Source of the DNA: CAWUKT01 sp041565275 | GTDB lineage: Bacteria; Bacteroidota; Bacteroidia; J057; JADKCL01 | Assembly (NCBI GenBank): GCA_041565275.1 | Contig: JBFGVE010000001.1 | Coordinates: 31,709 to 95,708, forward strand | Direction of reading: 5' to 3' | DNA: 64,000 nucleotides | Part shown: piece after piece, positions 37,740 through 46,323 of the stretch | Layout of the letters: each line of letters begins with the position of its first letter | How positions within the stretch are numbered: the first letter of the stretch is position 1 | Notes under the pieces: model-generated | Seen by the model: the letters and a program-made list of their open reading frames with translations, nothing else | What the model was told of the DNA's origin: nothing | Database searches by the model: none | Position numbers and translations under genes: made by a program

Positions 37740-38363
37740 ATGTTGAAATCACTAAATTCGTACCTATCCATGACCCTCAAAACAAGAGTACCCTTGGTTT
37801 TGGCTTCAGGATCCCCGAGAAGGCGAGATTTGTTGCGTGAGTTAGATCTTGAGTTCGAGATTTTGGTGCGAGAAGTAAAAGAAGTTGTTCCTGTAGGGAT
37901 GTCTCCGACTGCAGTGGCGGAGCATTTGGCCCTTTTTAAGGCCCAGGCCTATAATGACATTGCTGTTGACCATGTAGTCATTACGGCAGATACTCTAGTT
38001 ACCCTGGGAAATGAAATTCTAGGTAAACCGAATTCTCACGCTGAATCGGTACAAATGTTAAAGGACTTGTCTGGGACCGTAAATTGGGTGATTAGCGGAG
38101 TTTGTATCAACTTCGCAGGGCAATGCAGGGTATTTCATGAAATAACGAAAGTTCATTTTCGGAATCTAAAGCGTTGGGAGATTGAATATTATATCCAGAA
38201 ATTTCGGCCTTTCGACAAAGCGGGAGCTTATGGGATCCAAGAGTGGATTGGGATGGTTGGAATAGAGCACATGGAAGGGGATTATTACAATGTGGTAGGA
38301 TTACCATTAGCGAGATTGTGGCGGGAGTTACAGCCATGGCTGGTAGATGGGCACAGACCCTAG
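37740..38363 (+). CDS. maf: Maf family nucleoside triphosphate pyrophosphatase
   Basis: Cleaves non-canonical or pyrimidine NTPs to the monophosphate, a house-cleaning role also linked to septum formation. The signature VLASGSPRRRDLLRELDL starts the fold, followed by VVITADTLVTLGNEILGKP (with the conserved Asp) and KAGAYGIQEWIGMVGIEHM, which together define Maf. I take the ATG at 37740, giving 207 residues; an ATG at 37770 would give 197, equally near the family length. It is divergent to lpdA and ends about 115 bases before the MarR gene. Confidence 0.9.
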   Translation: MLKSLNSYLSMTLKTRVPLVLASGSPRRRDLLRELDLEFEILVREVKEVVPVGMSPTAVAEHLALFKAQAYNDIAVDHVVITADTLVTLGNEILGKPNSHAESVQMLKDLSGTVNWVISGVCINFAGQCRVFHEITKVHFRNLKRWEIEYYIQKFRPFDKAGAYGIQEWIGMVGIEHMEGDYYNVVGLPLARLWRELQPWLVDGHRP

Positions 38364-38478
38364 GTATATTCGAAATTTGATCACCTTTCGTTTGATTAAC
38401 TAATGAAAGACTTGATTTTTATTTGCTGCTTAACGAATATTATGTGCATGCATACAATCATTTCAGAAAGAAGAGACA

Positions 38479-38928
38479 GTGGCGGAAAGAAACACGGTTC
38501 TTACCAAAGAAGATATTGGATTTGATATCAAAGTGACATGGTTGGCCATTTCCCGAATGTTTAGTCCTCAAGCCGCGGAGCACAACATGACGGTGACGAT
38601 GGGCTTTGTTCTCCTAAACATAGACCGTGAACGTGGAACACCTGCTACTAAGATTGCCCCTATTCTGGGGATGGAGCCTAGAAGTTTGACTCGCCTTATC
38701 AAAAAGATGGTTGAGGGTGGACTGGTCGTACGGCGTCCAGATCCCGAAGATCGTCGATCTATACGTATTTTCCTTACTGATAAAGGGTTCAATAAGAAAC
38801 TGGTTACCAAACAGAGTATTGAATTCTTTAACATGGCGGTTCGCGAGCGCTTATCAGACGAGGAATTGAGTTCCTTTTTTGGAGTACTGGATAAAATCCA
38901 TCAGGTTATTAAAGAAAAAACGAAGTAG
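38479..38928 (+). CDS. MarR family transcriptional regulator
   Basis: A 149-residue winged-helix regulator. The helix-turn-helix and wing are seen in TPATKIAPILGMEPRSLTR and KMVEGGLVVRRPDPEDRRS with the basic wing. No known ligand site can be named. The start is a GTG at 38479; AAGAAGAG precedes it by about six bases. The fadN-like gene begins four bases after its stop, and MarR-type repressors commonly control such fatty-acid oxidation operons, so autoregulated control of the genes that follow is likely but inferred. Confidence 0.88.
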   Translation: MAERNTVLTKEDIGFDIKVTWLAISRMFSPQAAEHNMTVTMGFVLLNIDRERGTPATKIAPILGMEPRSLTRLIKKMVEGGLVVRRPDPEDRRSIRIFLTDKGFNKKLVTKQSIEFFNMAVRERLSDEELSSFFGVLDKIHQVIKEKTK

Positions 38929-38931
38929 AAG

Positions 38932-41364
38932 ATGTCAAGAATAGAGACCATCAACCTCAACCAGGTAGCCAAAGGTCATACGATCAATAAGGTCGCGGTC
39001 CTTGGTTCCGGTATTATGGGAACAGGTATTGCCTGCCACTTCGCCAATATTGGTGTGGAGGTGTTGATGCTGGATATTGTTCCTTTAAATATTGGGGAAT
39101 TTGAGAAAAACAATCCGTCATCACGCAACAGGATCGGCAATGAGGCTATCAAAGCTGCTACCAAGGCAAGGTTGAATCCGCTATACCACAAGTCCTTTGT
39201 AGAGCGGATCACTATTGGAAATTTTGATGACAATTTTGAACAGATCAAAGATGCTGATCTAATTATCGAAGCTGTGATAGAACGCCTCGATGTCAAGCAG
39301 CAGATCTTCGAGAAAGTTGATCGTTTCCGTAAAAAGGACAGTATTGTTGCCTCAAATACCTCAGGCATTCCTATCCACATGATGCTTGAAGGTCGCTCTG
39401 ATAGTTTCAAGATGAACTTCTTGGGCATGCACTTCTTCAACCCGGTACGCTACCTGAGGTTGTTGGAAATAATTCCAACCTCCTATACCGCTTCTGAGGT
39501 AACCAAGTTTTTGATGAAATATGGTGATCTCTTTCTGGGTAAGGAAACTGTCGAATGCAAAGATACACCTGCATTTATTGCCAACCGTGTTGGTATATAT
39601 GCCTTGGTTAAGGTGCTTGAACTCGTAAAAGAGCTGGATCTAACCATTGAGGAAACAGATAAGCTTACCGGCCCTGTCACGGGAAAGCCAAAGACTGGTA
39701 CATTTCGCTTAAACGACCTGATCGGCATGGATACAACGGTAAAGGTCAAGAAGGGTATTGCTGAGAATTGCCCCAATGATGAAGCATATTCTTTATTTGC
39801 AAAAGACGGTATCATTGAAAGTATGGTAGCAAAAGGATGGTATGGTGACAAAACCAAGCAGGGATTCTACAAGAAGACGGAAGAAAAAGATGGAGACGGC
39901 AAGTCAGTTATCTTCAGCCTGGACTTGAATACCATGGAGTATAGGACCAAACAGCGGCCAAAATTGGATTCTTTGGACGCTATCAGTAACATAGATGACC
40001 TGTCGCGCCGCCTGAAGATACTTTATGACTTTGATGATAAAGGAGGCGAGTTGGTCCGTAAATCAGCGCAGAGCCTGTTTGCTTATGTTTCCAATCGCAT
40101 TCCTGAAATTGCTGACGATCTGTATCAGATTGATGCGGCGCTTCGTGCAGGATTTGCCTGGGACCTTGGTCCTTTTCAAAGTTCTGAGATCATCGGAGTC
40201 CGAAAGTTGTATGATGATTGTATCTCTGAAGGCATCAAAGTTGGTGACTGGGTCAAGGAGATGTTAGATGCTGGCCATGAAACATTTTACAAAAGCGAAG
40301 GTGGAGGACATCTGTTCTACCATATCCCCTCCAAATCCTACAAAATCGTTCCTGGTACTGAGCAAAAAATCTCCTTGGATGTTATCCGTAAAACCAGTGT
40401 TGTCTGGGAGAATTCAGGAAGTTCTCTTCATGATCTTGGTGATGGGGTACTAGGTCTCGAATTCCACACAAAGATGAACTCCATAGGCGGTGAAATATTA
40501 GAAGCAGTCAACAAGTCCATCGAGATCGCTGGGAGTCAAGGTTGGAAAGGAATAGTCATAGGTAACAACGGCCTTAATTTCTCTGCGGGTGCTAACTTGG
40601 CTATGATGCTCATGTTGGCGGTTGATCAGGAATGGGACGAATTATACTTTGCCATCAAGGCATTTCAGCAGACTGTCTCCCGGATTCGTTTTTCACCTAT
40701 TCCAGTCGTCATTGCACCCCATGGGCTAACTTTAGGTGGTGGTTGCGAAATGACCATGCACGGCGATCAGGTTGTTGCTGCTGCTGAGACTTACATTGGC
40801 CTTGTAGAAGTGGGAGTTGGTTTGGTTCCTGCAGGCGGTGGTACCAAGGAAATGGTTTTGCGCCTATCCGACAGTTTCGAAACAGGTGATGTTCAATTAA
40901 ACTCCCTTCAGAACCGTCTTATGACTATTGCCCAGGCAAAAGTTGCGACTTCAGCTTATGAAGCTTTCGACCTCGGTATCCTGAAGCCAGAGAACATTGT
41001 CTCTGTTAACTTGGATCGTCGTCTCAAAGACGCAAAAACAGAGGTCATCCGACTCTACGAAAAAGGTTATGTGCAGCCCTCAGAGCGTACCAATATTAAA
41101 GTTCTAGGCCAAACTGGACTCGGAATGCTCAATTCGGGCATTTACGCATTGTATGCAGCCGGGTGGGCCTCAGAGCACGACATGAAAGTTGCTAAGAAAG
41201 TTGCCTGGATCATGTGTGGTGGTGATCTTTCAGGTACTCAGGAAGTGAATGAAACTTATCTCCTAGACCTTGAACGGGAAGCATTTCTCAGCTTGCTAGG
41301 TGAACCCAAAACTCTCAAACGGATAGAGCACACCCTGAAAACTGGTAAACCATTGCGTAATTAA
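38932..41364 (+). CDS. fadN: 3-hydroxyacyl-CoA dehydrogenase/enoyl-CoA hydratase
   Basis: Bifunctional beta-oxidation enzyme of 810 residues. The dehydrogenase half comes first: KVAVLGSGIMGTGIACHFAN binds NAD, and HFFNPVRYLRLLEIIPT contains the catalytic block. The hydratase half follows from about residue 500 with GWKGIVIGNNGLNFSAGANL and GGGCEMTMHGDQVVAA. This dehydrogenase-first order is that of Bacillus FadN, not of enteric FadB, where the hydratase comes first. The gene starts four bases after the MarR stop, with an amidase gene, a thiolase and an acyl-CoA dehydrogenase following on the same strand. Confidence 0.92.
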   Translation: MSRIETINLNQVAKGHTINKVAVLGSGIMGTGIACHFANIGVEVLMLDIVPLNIGEFEKNNPSSRNRIGNEAIKAATKARLNPLYHKSFVERITIGNFDDNFEQIKDADLIIEAVIERLDVKQQIFEKVDRFRKKDSIVASNTSGIPIHMMLEGRSDSFKMNFLGMHFFNPVRYLRLLEIIPTSYTASEVTKFLMKYGDLFLGKETVECKDTPAFIANRVGIYALVKVLELVKELDLTIEETDKLTGPVTGKPKTGTFRLNDLIGMDTTVKVKKGIAENCPNDEAYSLFAKDGIIESMVAKGWYGDKTKQGFYKKTEEKDGDGKSVIFSLDLNTMEYRTKQRPKLDSLDAISNIDDLSRRLKILYDFDDKGGELVRKSAQSLFAYVSNRIPEIADDLYQIDAALRAGFAWDLGPFQSSEIIGVRKLYDDCISEGIKVGDWVKEMLDAGHETFYKSEGGGHLFYHIPSKSYKIVPGTEQKISLDVIRKTSVVWENSGSSLHDLGDGVLGLEFHTKMNSIGGEILEAVNKSIEIAGSQGWKGIVIGNNGLNFSAGANLAMMLMLAVDQEWDELYFAIKAFQQTVSRIRFSPIPVVIAPHGLTLGGGCEMTMHGDQVVAAAETYIGLVEVGVGLVPAGGGTKEMVLRLSDSFETGDVQLNSLQNRLMTIAQAKVATSAYEAFDLGILKPENIVSVNLDRRLKDAKTEVIRLYEKGYVQPSERTNIKVLGQTGLGMLNSGIYALYAAGWASEHDMKVAKKVAWIMCGGDLSGTQEVNETYLLDLEREAFLSLLGEPKTLKRIEHTLKTGKPLRN

Positions 41365-41379
41365 TTAATTCAAATTAGA

Positions 41380-42291
41380 ATGAGACTCTTCGGCAAAATA
41401 ATCCAAATCTTCCTCCGTCTCTTTGGGGTAAAGAGAGACACATCTGGTGCACAAGATGGAGCAGAAATTGATAGCTCTCTCTCGGAAATAGAATTATCGG
41501 ATAGCACTGATATTAACTCCGATGAACCAGTTTTTACAGATCCGGACAGTAGTGTCCCCACGGTAATTGGTGACACGGTAGTTGGTGACACGGTAGGAGG
41601 CGATGAGCCTGACCATCTGGTGGATGTTACTGCTGCCCATGAACCGCGCTATCTATGGTGCTTGGACAACGGACATGGAAAAGCTACTCCGGGAAAACGA
41701 TCAGGACTGTTTGCCGATGGAACCCGTCTCTACGAATATGAATTTAACCGAGGCTTGAATCATATACTCATGGACAAGCTGGACGAGATAGGTGTTCAGT
41801 ATTACAATGTTGTTCCTGAGATCGAAGGAGATACCCCATTGGATATCCGGGTAAACCGCGCCAACTCAAAGTTTAGTGACCTTCCTGGTGGGAAAATTTT
41901 CCTTTCTATCCACGCCAATGCCAGTGTCGTCAGTGGGTGGGATCCTCAAAATATCCGCGGAATAGAGACATGGTTTTATGGAGGAAGTTGGCGAGGAAAA
42001 AAGATCGCCTCTGCATTCCAAAGGTCTTTGATCGGTGAGATGGGTTGGAAGGACCGTTTTCTCAAGTACCATGAACCTTATTCCAAAAGTTTTTACGTAC
42101 TCCGAAAAACCAGTATGCCAGCCATTCTGATTGAGAACGGATTCTTTACCAGTCGGGAAGAAGCAGCGCTTCTCCGTTCAGACGAAGTTCGGGAACAACT
42201 CGCCAATGCTTATGTAAAGGCCATTCTCCAAATTGAAAAGAATGATATCAGCAGTGTGAAGACTTACGAGAAAATTTTCAAATACAGTTAA
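41380..42291 (+). CDS. N-acetylmuramoyl-L-alanine amidase (Amidase_3)
   Basis: Zinc amidase that cleaves the bond between N-acetylmuramic acid and the peptide stem in the cell wall. The catalytic domain begins around residue 88: YLWCLDNGHGKATPGKRSGL, the core KIFLSIHANASVVSGWDP and MPAILIENGFFTSREEAALL with the catalytic Glu. The first 85 residues form a Ser/Asp/Val-rich linker with a short repeat (GDTVVGDTVGGDE). No clear signal peptide is present, although the first residues are basic and hydrophobic (LFGKIIQIFLRLFGV) and may anchor it. It lies between fadN and the thiolase gene with 15- and 20-base gaps, an odd place for a cell-wall enzyme. Confidence 0.9.
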   Translation: MRLFGKIIQIFLRLFGVKRDTSGAQDGAEIDSSLSEIELSDSTDINSDEPVFTDPDSSVPTVIGDTVVGDTVGGDEPDHLVDVTAAHEPRYLWCLDNGHGKATPGKRSGLFADGTRLYEYEFNRGLNHILMDKLDEIGVQYYNVVPEIEGDTPLDIRVNRANSKFSDLPGGKIFLSIHANASVVSGWDPQNIRGIETWFYGGSWRGKKIASAFQRSLIGEMGWKDRFLKYHEPYSKSFYVLRKTSMPAILIENGFFTSREEAALLRSDEVREQLANAYVKAILQIEKNDISSVKTYEKIFKYS

Positions 42292-42311
42292 AAAAAACAT
42301 CTAGTTATAGT

Positions 42312-43484
42312 ATGGAAGCATATATTGTATCCGGATACCGTACCGCAGTTGGGAAAGCCAGTCGTGGCGGATTTAAATTTGTTCGTCCGGACAACCTGGC
42401 TGCCAATGTGATAAAACATATTGTTACTAGGGTTCCTGCTCTTGAAGCTGACCGGATAGATGACCTTATCGTAGGGTGTGCAGTCCCGGAGGCAGAGCAA
42501 GGTCTACAAATTGGCCGCATAATATCCTTACTTTCTCTTCCGATCAATGTGCCGGGTATGACTATAAATCGCTACTGTGGTTCTGGTTTGGAAGCGGTGG
42601 TACTGGCAGTAGCCAAGATCAGAGCGGGTATGGCAGATTGTATCATTGCAGGCGGCACCGAATCTATGTCTTTGGTACCAACAATTGGTTTTAAAACTGC
42701 CCTAAATTACAATATCGCTGAGTCCCACCCTGAGTGGTACTTTGGCATGGGCCAGACCGCTGAGGAGGTGACCAAAGATTTCAATATCAGCCGCGAAGAT
42801 CAGGATGCGTTTTCATTGCGTTCCCATAAACGTGCCGCTGACGCGATTGATGCAGGCAGATTCAAAGATGAGATAGTTTCTGTAGATGTGACTGAAAAGC
42901 TATTTATAGATGGAAAAGTCGAAACTAGAGTCTTTACTGTAGATACCGATGAGGGTGTACGTCGTGATTCCAGTTTGGAAGCACTAGGTCGCCTTCGTCC
43001 TGTATTTGCCGCCAACGGTACTGTAACTGCTGGTAACTCCAGTCAGACTTCTGATGGAGCTGCCTTCGTTATGGTGATGTCCGAGACGATGGTTAAAGAG
43101 CTAAACATCGAACCAATCGCTCGCTTGGTCAGCTATGCCGCAGTAGGTGTCAATCCTCGGATCATGGGTATAGGACCGATCGAAGCAGTACCCATTGCAC
43201 TAAAGAAAGCCGGTTTGAAGATAAATGACATCGACCTGTTTGAGTTGAACGAAGCATTTGCAGCACAGTCATTGGCAGTCATTCGTGAACTGGAACTAGA
43301 CGAAGACATTGTTAATGTAAATGGTGGAGCCATTGCGCTTGGACACCCCCTAGCGTGTACCGGGACCAAGCTTTCTATTCAGATTTTCAACGAACTGCGT
43401 CGCCGCAACAAGAAGTACGGTATCGTAACAGCTTGTGTGGGTGGTGGTCAGGGTGTCGCCGGAATCTATGAATTGTTGAATTGA
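42312..43484 (+). CDS. fadA: Acetyl-CoA C-acyltransferase (3-ketoacyl-CoA thiolase)
   Basis: Performs the thiolytic last step of beta-oxidation. All thiolase motifs are in place: NRYCGSGLEAVVLAV with the nucleophile cysteine, FELNEAFAAQSLAV, NGGAIALGHPLACTGTKL with the catalytic His, and TACVGGGQGVAG with the second catalytic cysteine. 390 residues is standard. It sits between the amidase gene and the acyl-CoA dehydrogenase gene in one direction with gaps of about 20 bases, so this stretch is likely one operon. Confidence 0.95.
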   Translation: MEAYIVSGYRTAVGKASRGGFKFVRPDNLAANVIKHIVTRVPALEADRIDDLIVGCAVPEAEQGLQIGRIISLLSLPINVPGMTINRYCGSGLEAVVLAVAKIRAGMADCIIAGGTESMSLVPTIGFKTALNYNIAESHPEWYFGMGQTAEEVTKDFNISREDQDAFSLRSHKRAADAIDAGRFKDEIVSVDVTEKLFIDGKVETRVFTVDTDEGVRRDSSLEALGRLRPVFAANGTVTAGNSSQTSDGAAFVMVMSETMVKELNIEPIARLVSYAAVGVNPRIMGIGPIEAVPIALKKAGLKINDIDLFELNEAFAAQSLAVIRELELDEDIVNVNGGAIALGHPLACTGTKLSIQIFNELRRRNKKYGIVTACVGGGQGVAGIYELLN

Positions 43485-43505
43485 TCATTAATTGTTAAGA
43501 AAGAT

Positions 43506-45305
43506 ATGGGAGCCAAAGCAGCAAAAAAGATTCATTTGAACGGGGGAGAATTCCTCGTCAAAGAAACCGATCCTCAGGATGTTTTCATCCCGGAAGAGTG
43601 GAGCGAAGAACAGCAGATGATTGCCCAAATGTGCGAGGACTTCCTTCGTACAGAGGTATCCCCCATGGTCGCCCGGTTGGACTCTATGAAGGAACCAGAG
43701 CTGATGCCTACTCTTCTGAGGAAAGCTGGCGAACTTGGATTGCTTGCGGCTGGCCTTCCCGAGGAATACGGTGGCATGGGCCTTGATTTTCTAACCAATA
43801 TGTTATTGACAGAAAAGGTCGGTCCTGGCCATTCATTTTCGGTTGGGTTTTCCGCCCATACTGGTATTGGTACTCTGCCAATACTGTACTTCGGTACCAA
43901 GGAGCAGAAGAACAGGTACCTGCCCAAGTTAGCATCTGGTGAGTGGTTGGCATCATATTGTCTGACGGAACCGGGTTCAGGATCTGATGCGTTGGGCGCC
44001 AAGAGCACTGCAGTTCTAAACGATGCAGGTACTCACTACATTTTGAATGGTCAGAAAATCTGGATTACCAATGGTGGTTTTGCCGATCTCTTTACCGTGT
44101 TTGCCAAAGTTGACGGTGAGCATTTTACAGGCTTCCTGGTGCCTGCTGATACTCCAGGTATAAGCCTTGGTGAAGAGGAACATAAAATGGGTATCAAGGG
44201 GTCTTCTACCCGCGCCATTTTTTTTCAAGATGTAGAAGTTCCTGTGGACTACGTGCTTGGTGAGATTGGTAAAGGCCATAGGATCGCCTTTAATATCTTG
44301 AACATCGGCCGTATCAAGTTGTGTGCAGCCGCTGTTGGTGGTTCAAAGCAAATCACAACTGAAGTAATCAAGTACGCCAATGAGCGGGTCCAATTCAATG
44401 TGCCTATCTCTAGCTTTGGAGCAATAAAGTATAAACTGGCCGAGATGGCTATCCAGATATTTGCGGTCGAATCAGCTACTTACCGCGCCTCAGCTGACAT
44501 TCAGGCAAAGGAAGACGAGTTGTTGGCAGAGGGTAAGCCTTATGCAGAAGCCCTTTTGGGTGGTGCACAAGAGTATGCTGCAGAATGTGCAATACTAAAG
44601 GTATTTGGTTCCGAAGTGGTCGACTATGTGGTTGACGAAGGAGTTCAGGTTTTTGGTGGTAACGGATATTCCGCTGACTACCCCATGGACCGCGCTTACC
44701 GTGATTCCCGAATCAACCGGATCTTTGAAGGTACCAATGAGATCAACCGTCTCCTAAGTATAGATACACTTTTGAAGCGTGCTCTCAAAGGCCACCTTGA
44801 CTTGATGACTTCAGTGATGGCTATCCAGAATGAGCTGAATTCTGTGCCGAGTTTCAGCGATGACAACGATGGTTCTACTCTTTACCACGAAACCAAAGCG
44901 GTTCGCGGTTTGAAGAAGTCAACCCTGATGATCGCAGGCGCTGCAGTTCAGTATTTGATGGATAAACTCCAGACAGAGCAAGAAATCATCATGAACTTGG
45001 CGGACATGAGCCTTTATACCTATGCAGCTGAGTCTATTTTGCTTCGCACTCAGAAACTGATCTCCATGCGTGGGGAGGAAGCATGTAAGAATGAGATCGC
45101 TATGACAAGAGTTTATGTCTACGATGCTGCCGACTATGTCAAGAAGGCAGGCAAAGATGCTATCAATTCATTTGCCGAAGGCGATATGAAACGGATGCTC
45201 AACATAGGGCTTAAACGTTTTACAAAGACTGAACCAGTCAACATCAAGGAGCTTCGCCGTCAGATCGCTGAAGTGTTGATTGAGGCGGATGGGTACTGCT
45301 TTTAA
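43506..45305 (+). CDS. fadE: Acyl-CoA dehydrogenase
   Basis: Flavoenzyme that introduces the first double bond in fatty acyl-CoA. Motifs include ASYCLTEPGSGSDALGAKST and the FAD-binding NGQKIWITNGGFADLFTVFA; the catalytic-base region reads RINRIFEGTNEINRLLSIDT. At 599 residues it has a C-terminal extra domain of about 200 residues beyond the classical 380-residue fold, as in Bacillus FadE (YusJ). Last gene of the marR-fadN-amidase-fadA-fadE set. The gene ends 67 bases before a membrane protein gene. Confidence 0.94.
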   Translation: MGAKAAKKIHLNGGEFLVKETDPQDVFIPEEWSEEQQMIAQMCEDFLRTEVSPMVARLDSMKEPELMPTLLRKAGELGLLAAGLPEEYGGMGLDFLTNMLLTEKVGPGHSFSVGFSAHTGIGTLPILYFGTKEQKNRYLPKLASGEWLASYCLTEPGSGSDALGAKSTAVLNDAGTHYILNGQKIWITNGGFADLFTVFAKVDGEHFTGFLVPADTPGISLGEEEHKMGIKGSSTRAIFFQDVEVPVDYVLGEIGKGHRIAFNILNIGRIKLCAAAVGGSKQITTEVIKYANERVQFNVPISSFGAIKYKLAEMAIQIFAVESATYRASADIQAKEDELLAEGKPYAEALLGGAQEYAAECAILKVFGSEVVDYVVDEGVQVFGGNGYSADYPMDRAYRDSRINRIFEGTNEINRLLSIDTLLKRALKGHLDLMTSVMAIQNELNSVPSFSDDNDGSTLYHETKAVRGLKKSTLMIAGAAVQYLMDKLQTEQEIIMNLADMSLYTYAAESILLRTQKLISMRGEEACKNEIAMTRVYVYDAADYVKKAGKDAINSFAEGDMKRMLNIGLKRFTKTEPVNIKELRRQIAEVLIEADGYCF

Positions 45306-45372
45306 GCGGATAGATAGGAGAAATTCAGCCATCAATATCTATATTTGCTATCCTTGAGCGCAATAGTGGGAC

Positions 45373-46107
45373 ATGGGAAAATTCGGACATCTTCTATACA
45401 CACACAAACTACTCATCCTGAATGTATTTTTGGCAGTTTTCATTGCCGTATTAGACCCACTTAAATTGACTCTTATTCCTGATACTCCAGAAGTTAATTA
45501 CTACATTGGAGTCAGTATTATGGTAATACTCTTCTTTGAGTTTGCCGCCATCTATTACCTCGCCAGGTGGATTTATTCTTTTCCCCGGAACCTGCAGCGC
45601 AGGGTTCCTTGGTACATTGGGATAAGCTTTATTCCCAGGTTTTTGGTGTCTGCTGGCATGGCATTCTTGGTCCTCAGTGCCATGGGAGTCCTTACCAATT
45701 CAGATTTTTTTCTAATTCTGATAGCCGTATATGCTGCTACCAAGGAGTTTTGGGTTAGGGCCTTTCTGCTCAATGCAGATCGCGAAAAGACCAAACGGCC
45801 CTCTAAATTTAAGAACTGGGCAGGAGCACTTATGTTCTTTATATTCATCGCAGGTTCATATTTTGCCATGTGGGAAGTTTATCTGTTGGAGCATCGAAGA
45901 ATTATGTACCTATTCCTTAACCCTATTAATTGGGGCTGGGATATCCTCATATTCGCTGTTTTGATTACATCCATTGAGATCCCCTACATCTATGAAGAGT
46001 GGATACGAAAAAAGAGACGATCCCATAAAGTGTTAGCCTTCTGCTCTATTCTCCTGCCTACTTTGGCTTTTCTCTTTTGCCTTTATCGGTTGAGTTACTT
46101 ACGGTGA
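45373..46107 (+). CDS. Uncharacterised multi-pass membrane protein
   Basis: A 244-residue protein with about seven hydrophobic helices, for example LILNVFLAVFIAVLDPL, VSIMVILFFEFAAIYYLARW, VSAGMAFLVLSAMGVL, GALMFFIFIAGSYFAMW and VLAFCSILLPTLAFLFCLY. Basic residues cluster in two loops (REKTKRPSKFKNW and EEWIRKKRRSHK), fitting inside-positive topology. I recognise no family. TATATTTG at 45340-45347 resembles the Bacteroidota -7 box but lacks a clear -33 partner. It lies between fadE and the polymerase-like gene on the same strand; a link to either is speculative. Confidence 0.65.
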   Translation: MGKFGHLLYTHKLLILNVFLAVFIAVLDPLKLTLIPDTPEVNYYIGVSIMVILFFEFAAIYYLARWIYSFPRNLQRRVPWYIGISFIPRFLVSAGMAFLVLSAMGVLTNSDFFLILIAVYAATKEFWVRAFLLNADREKTKRPSKFKNWAGALMFFIFIAGSYFAMWEVYLLEHRRIMYLFLNPINWGWDILIFAVLITSIEIPYIYEEWIRKKRRSHKVLAFCSILLPTLAFLFCLYRLSYLR

Positions 46108-46185
46108 TCTCATTTAAAAGTCAAATGGGAACTTTAATGAAGAAATCTATCCTGAAAAAATGGTTATATGTGATATCTTTGTTGG

Positions 46186-46305
46186 ATGACCGCTGAAGGT
46201 TCACAAAAAATAAACGAACTCTATACTGGGTTAAATCTACTTGATCGACCTGATTACCACGGCACAAAGCCGATGCTTGATGAGTATGAAAATAGGGTAC
46301 ATTAA
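46186..46305 (+). CDS. Candidate 39-residue ORF upstream of the 322-residue gene
   Basis: ATG 46186 opens a frame of 39 codons, ending 18 bases before the next ATG. The product contains EGSQKINELYTGLNLLD and PMLDEYENRV, protein-like in composition but with no recognised family. It may be a leader or small partner of the following gene, or chance. No good ribosome-binding site precedes it. Very uncertain. Confidence 0.25.
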   Translation: MTAEGSQKINELYTGLNLLDRPDYHGTKPMLDEYENRVH

Positions 46306-46310
46306 TGGCC

Positions 46311-46317
46311 GGGGAGA
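46311..46317 (+). promoter_or_regulatory. Strong Shine-Dalgarno sequence
   Basis: GGGGAGA is spaced seven bases from the ATG at 46324. Most genes in this window lack such a clear site, as is usual in Bacteroidota, so this supports the chosen start and hints that translation of the following gene is set differently from its neighbours. Confidence 0.6.
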
Positions 46318-46323
46318 AATTTC

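Noticed and set aside
45340..45347. TATATTTG, another -7 like box, before the membrane protein gene
   Set aside because: No TTG or TTTG at the right distance upstream could be found, so it is not listed as a promoter.
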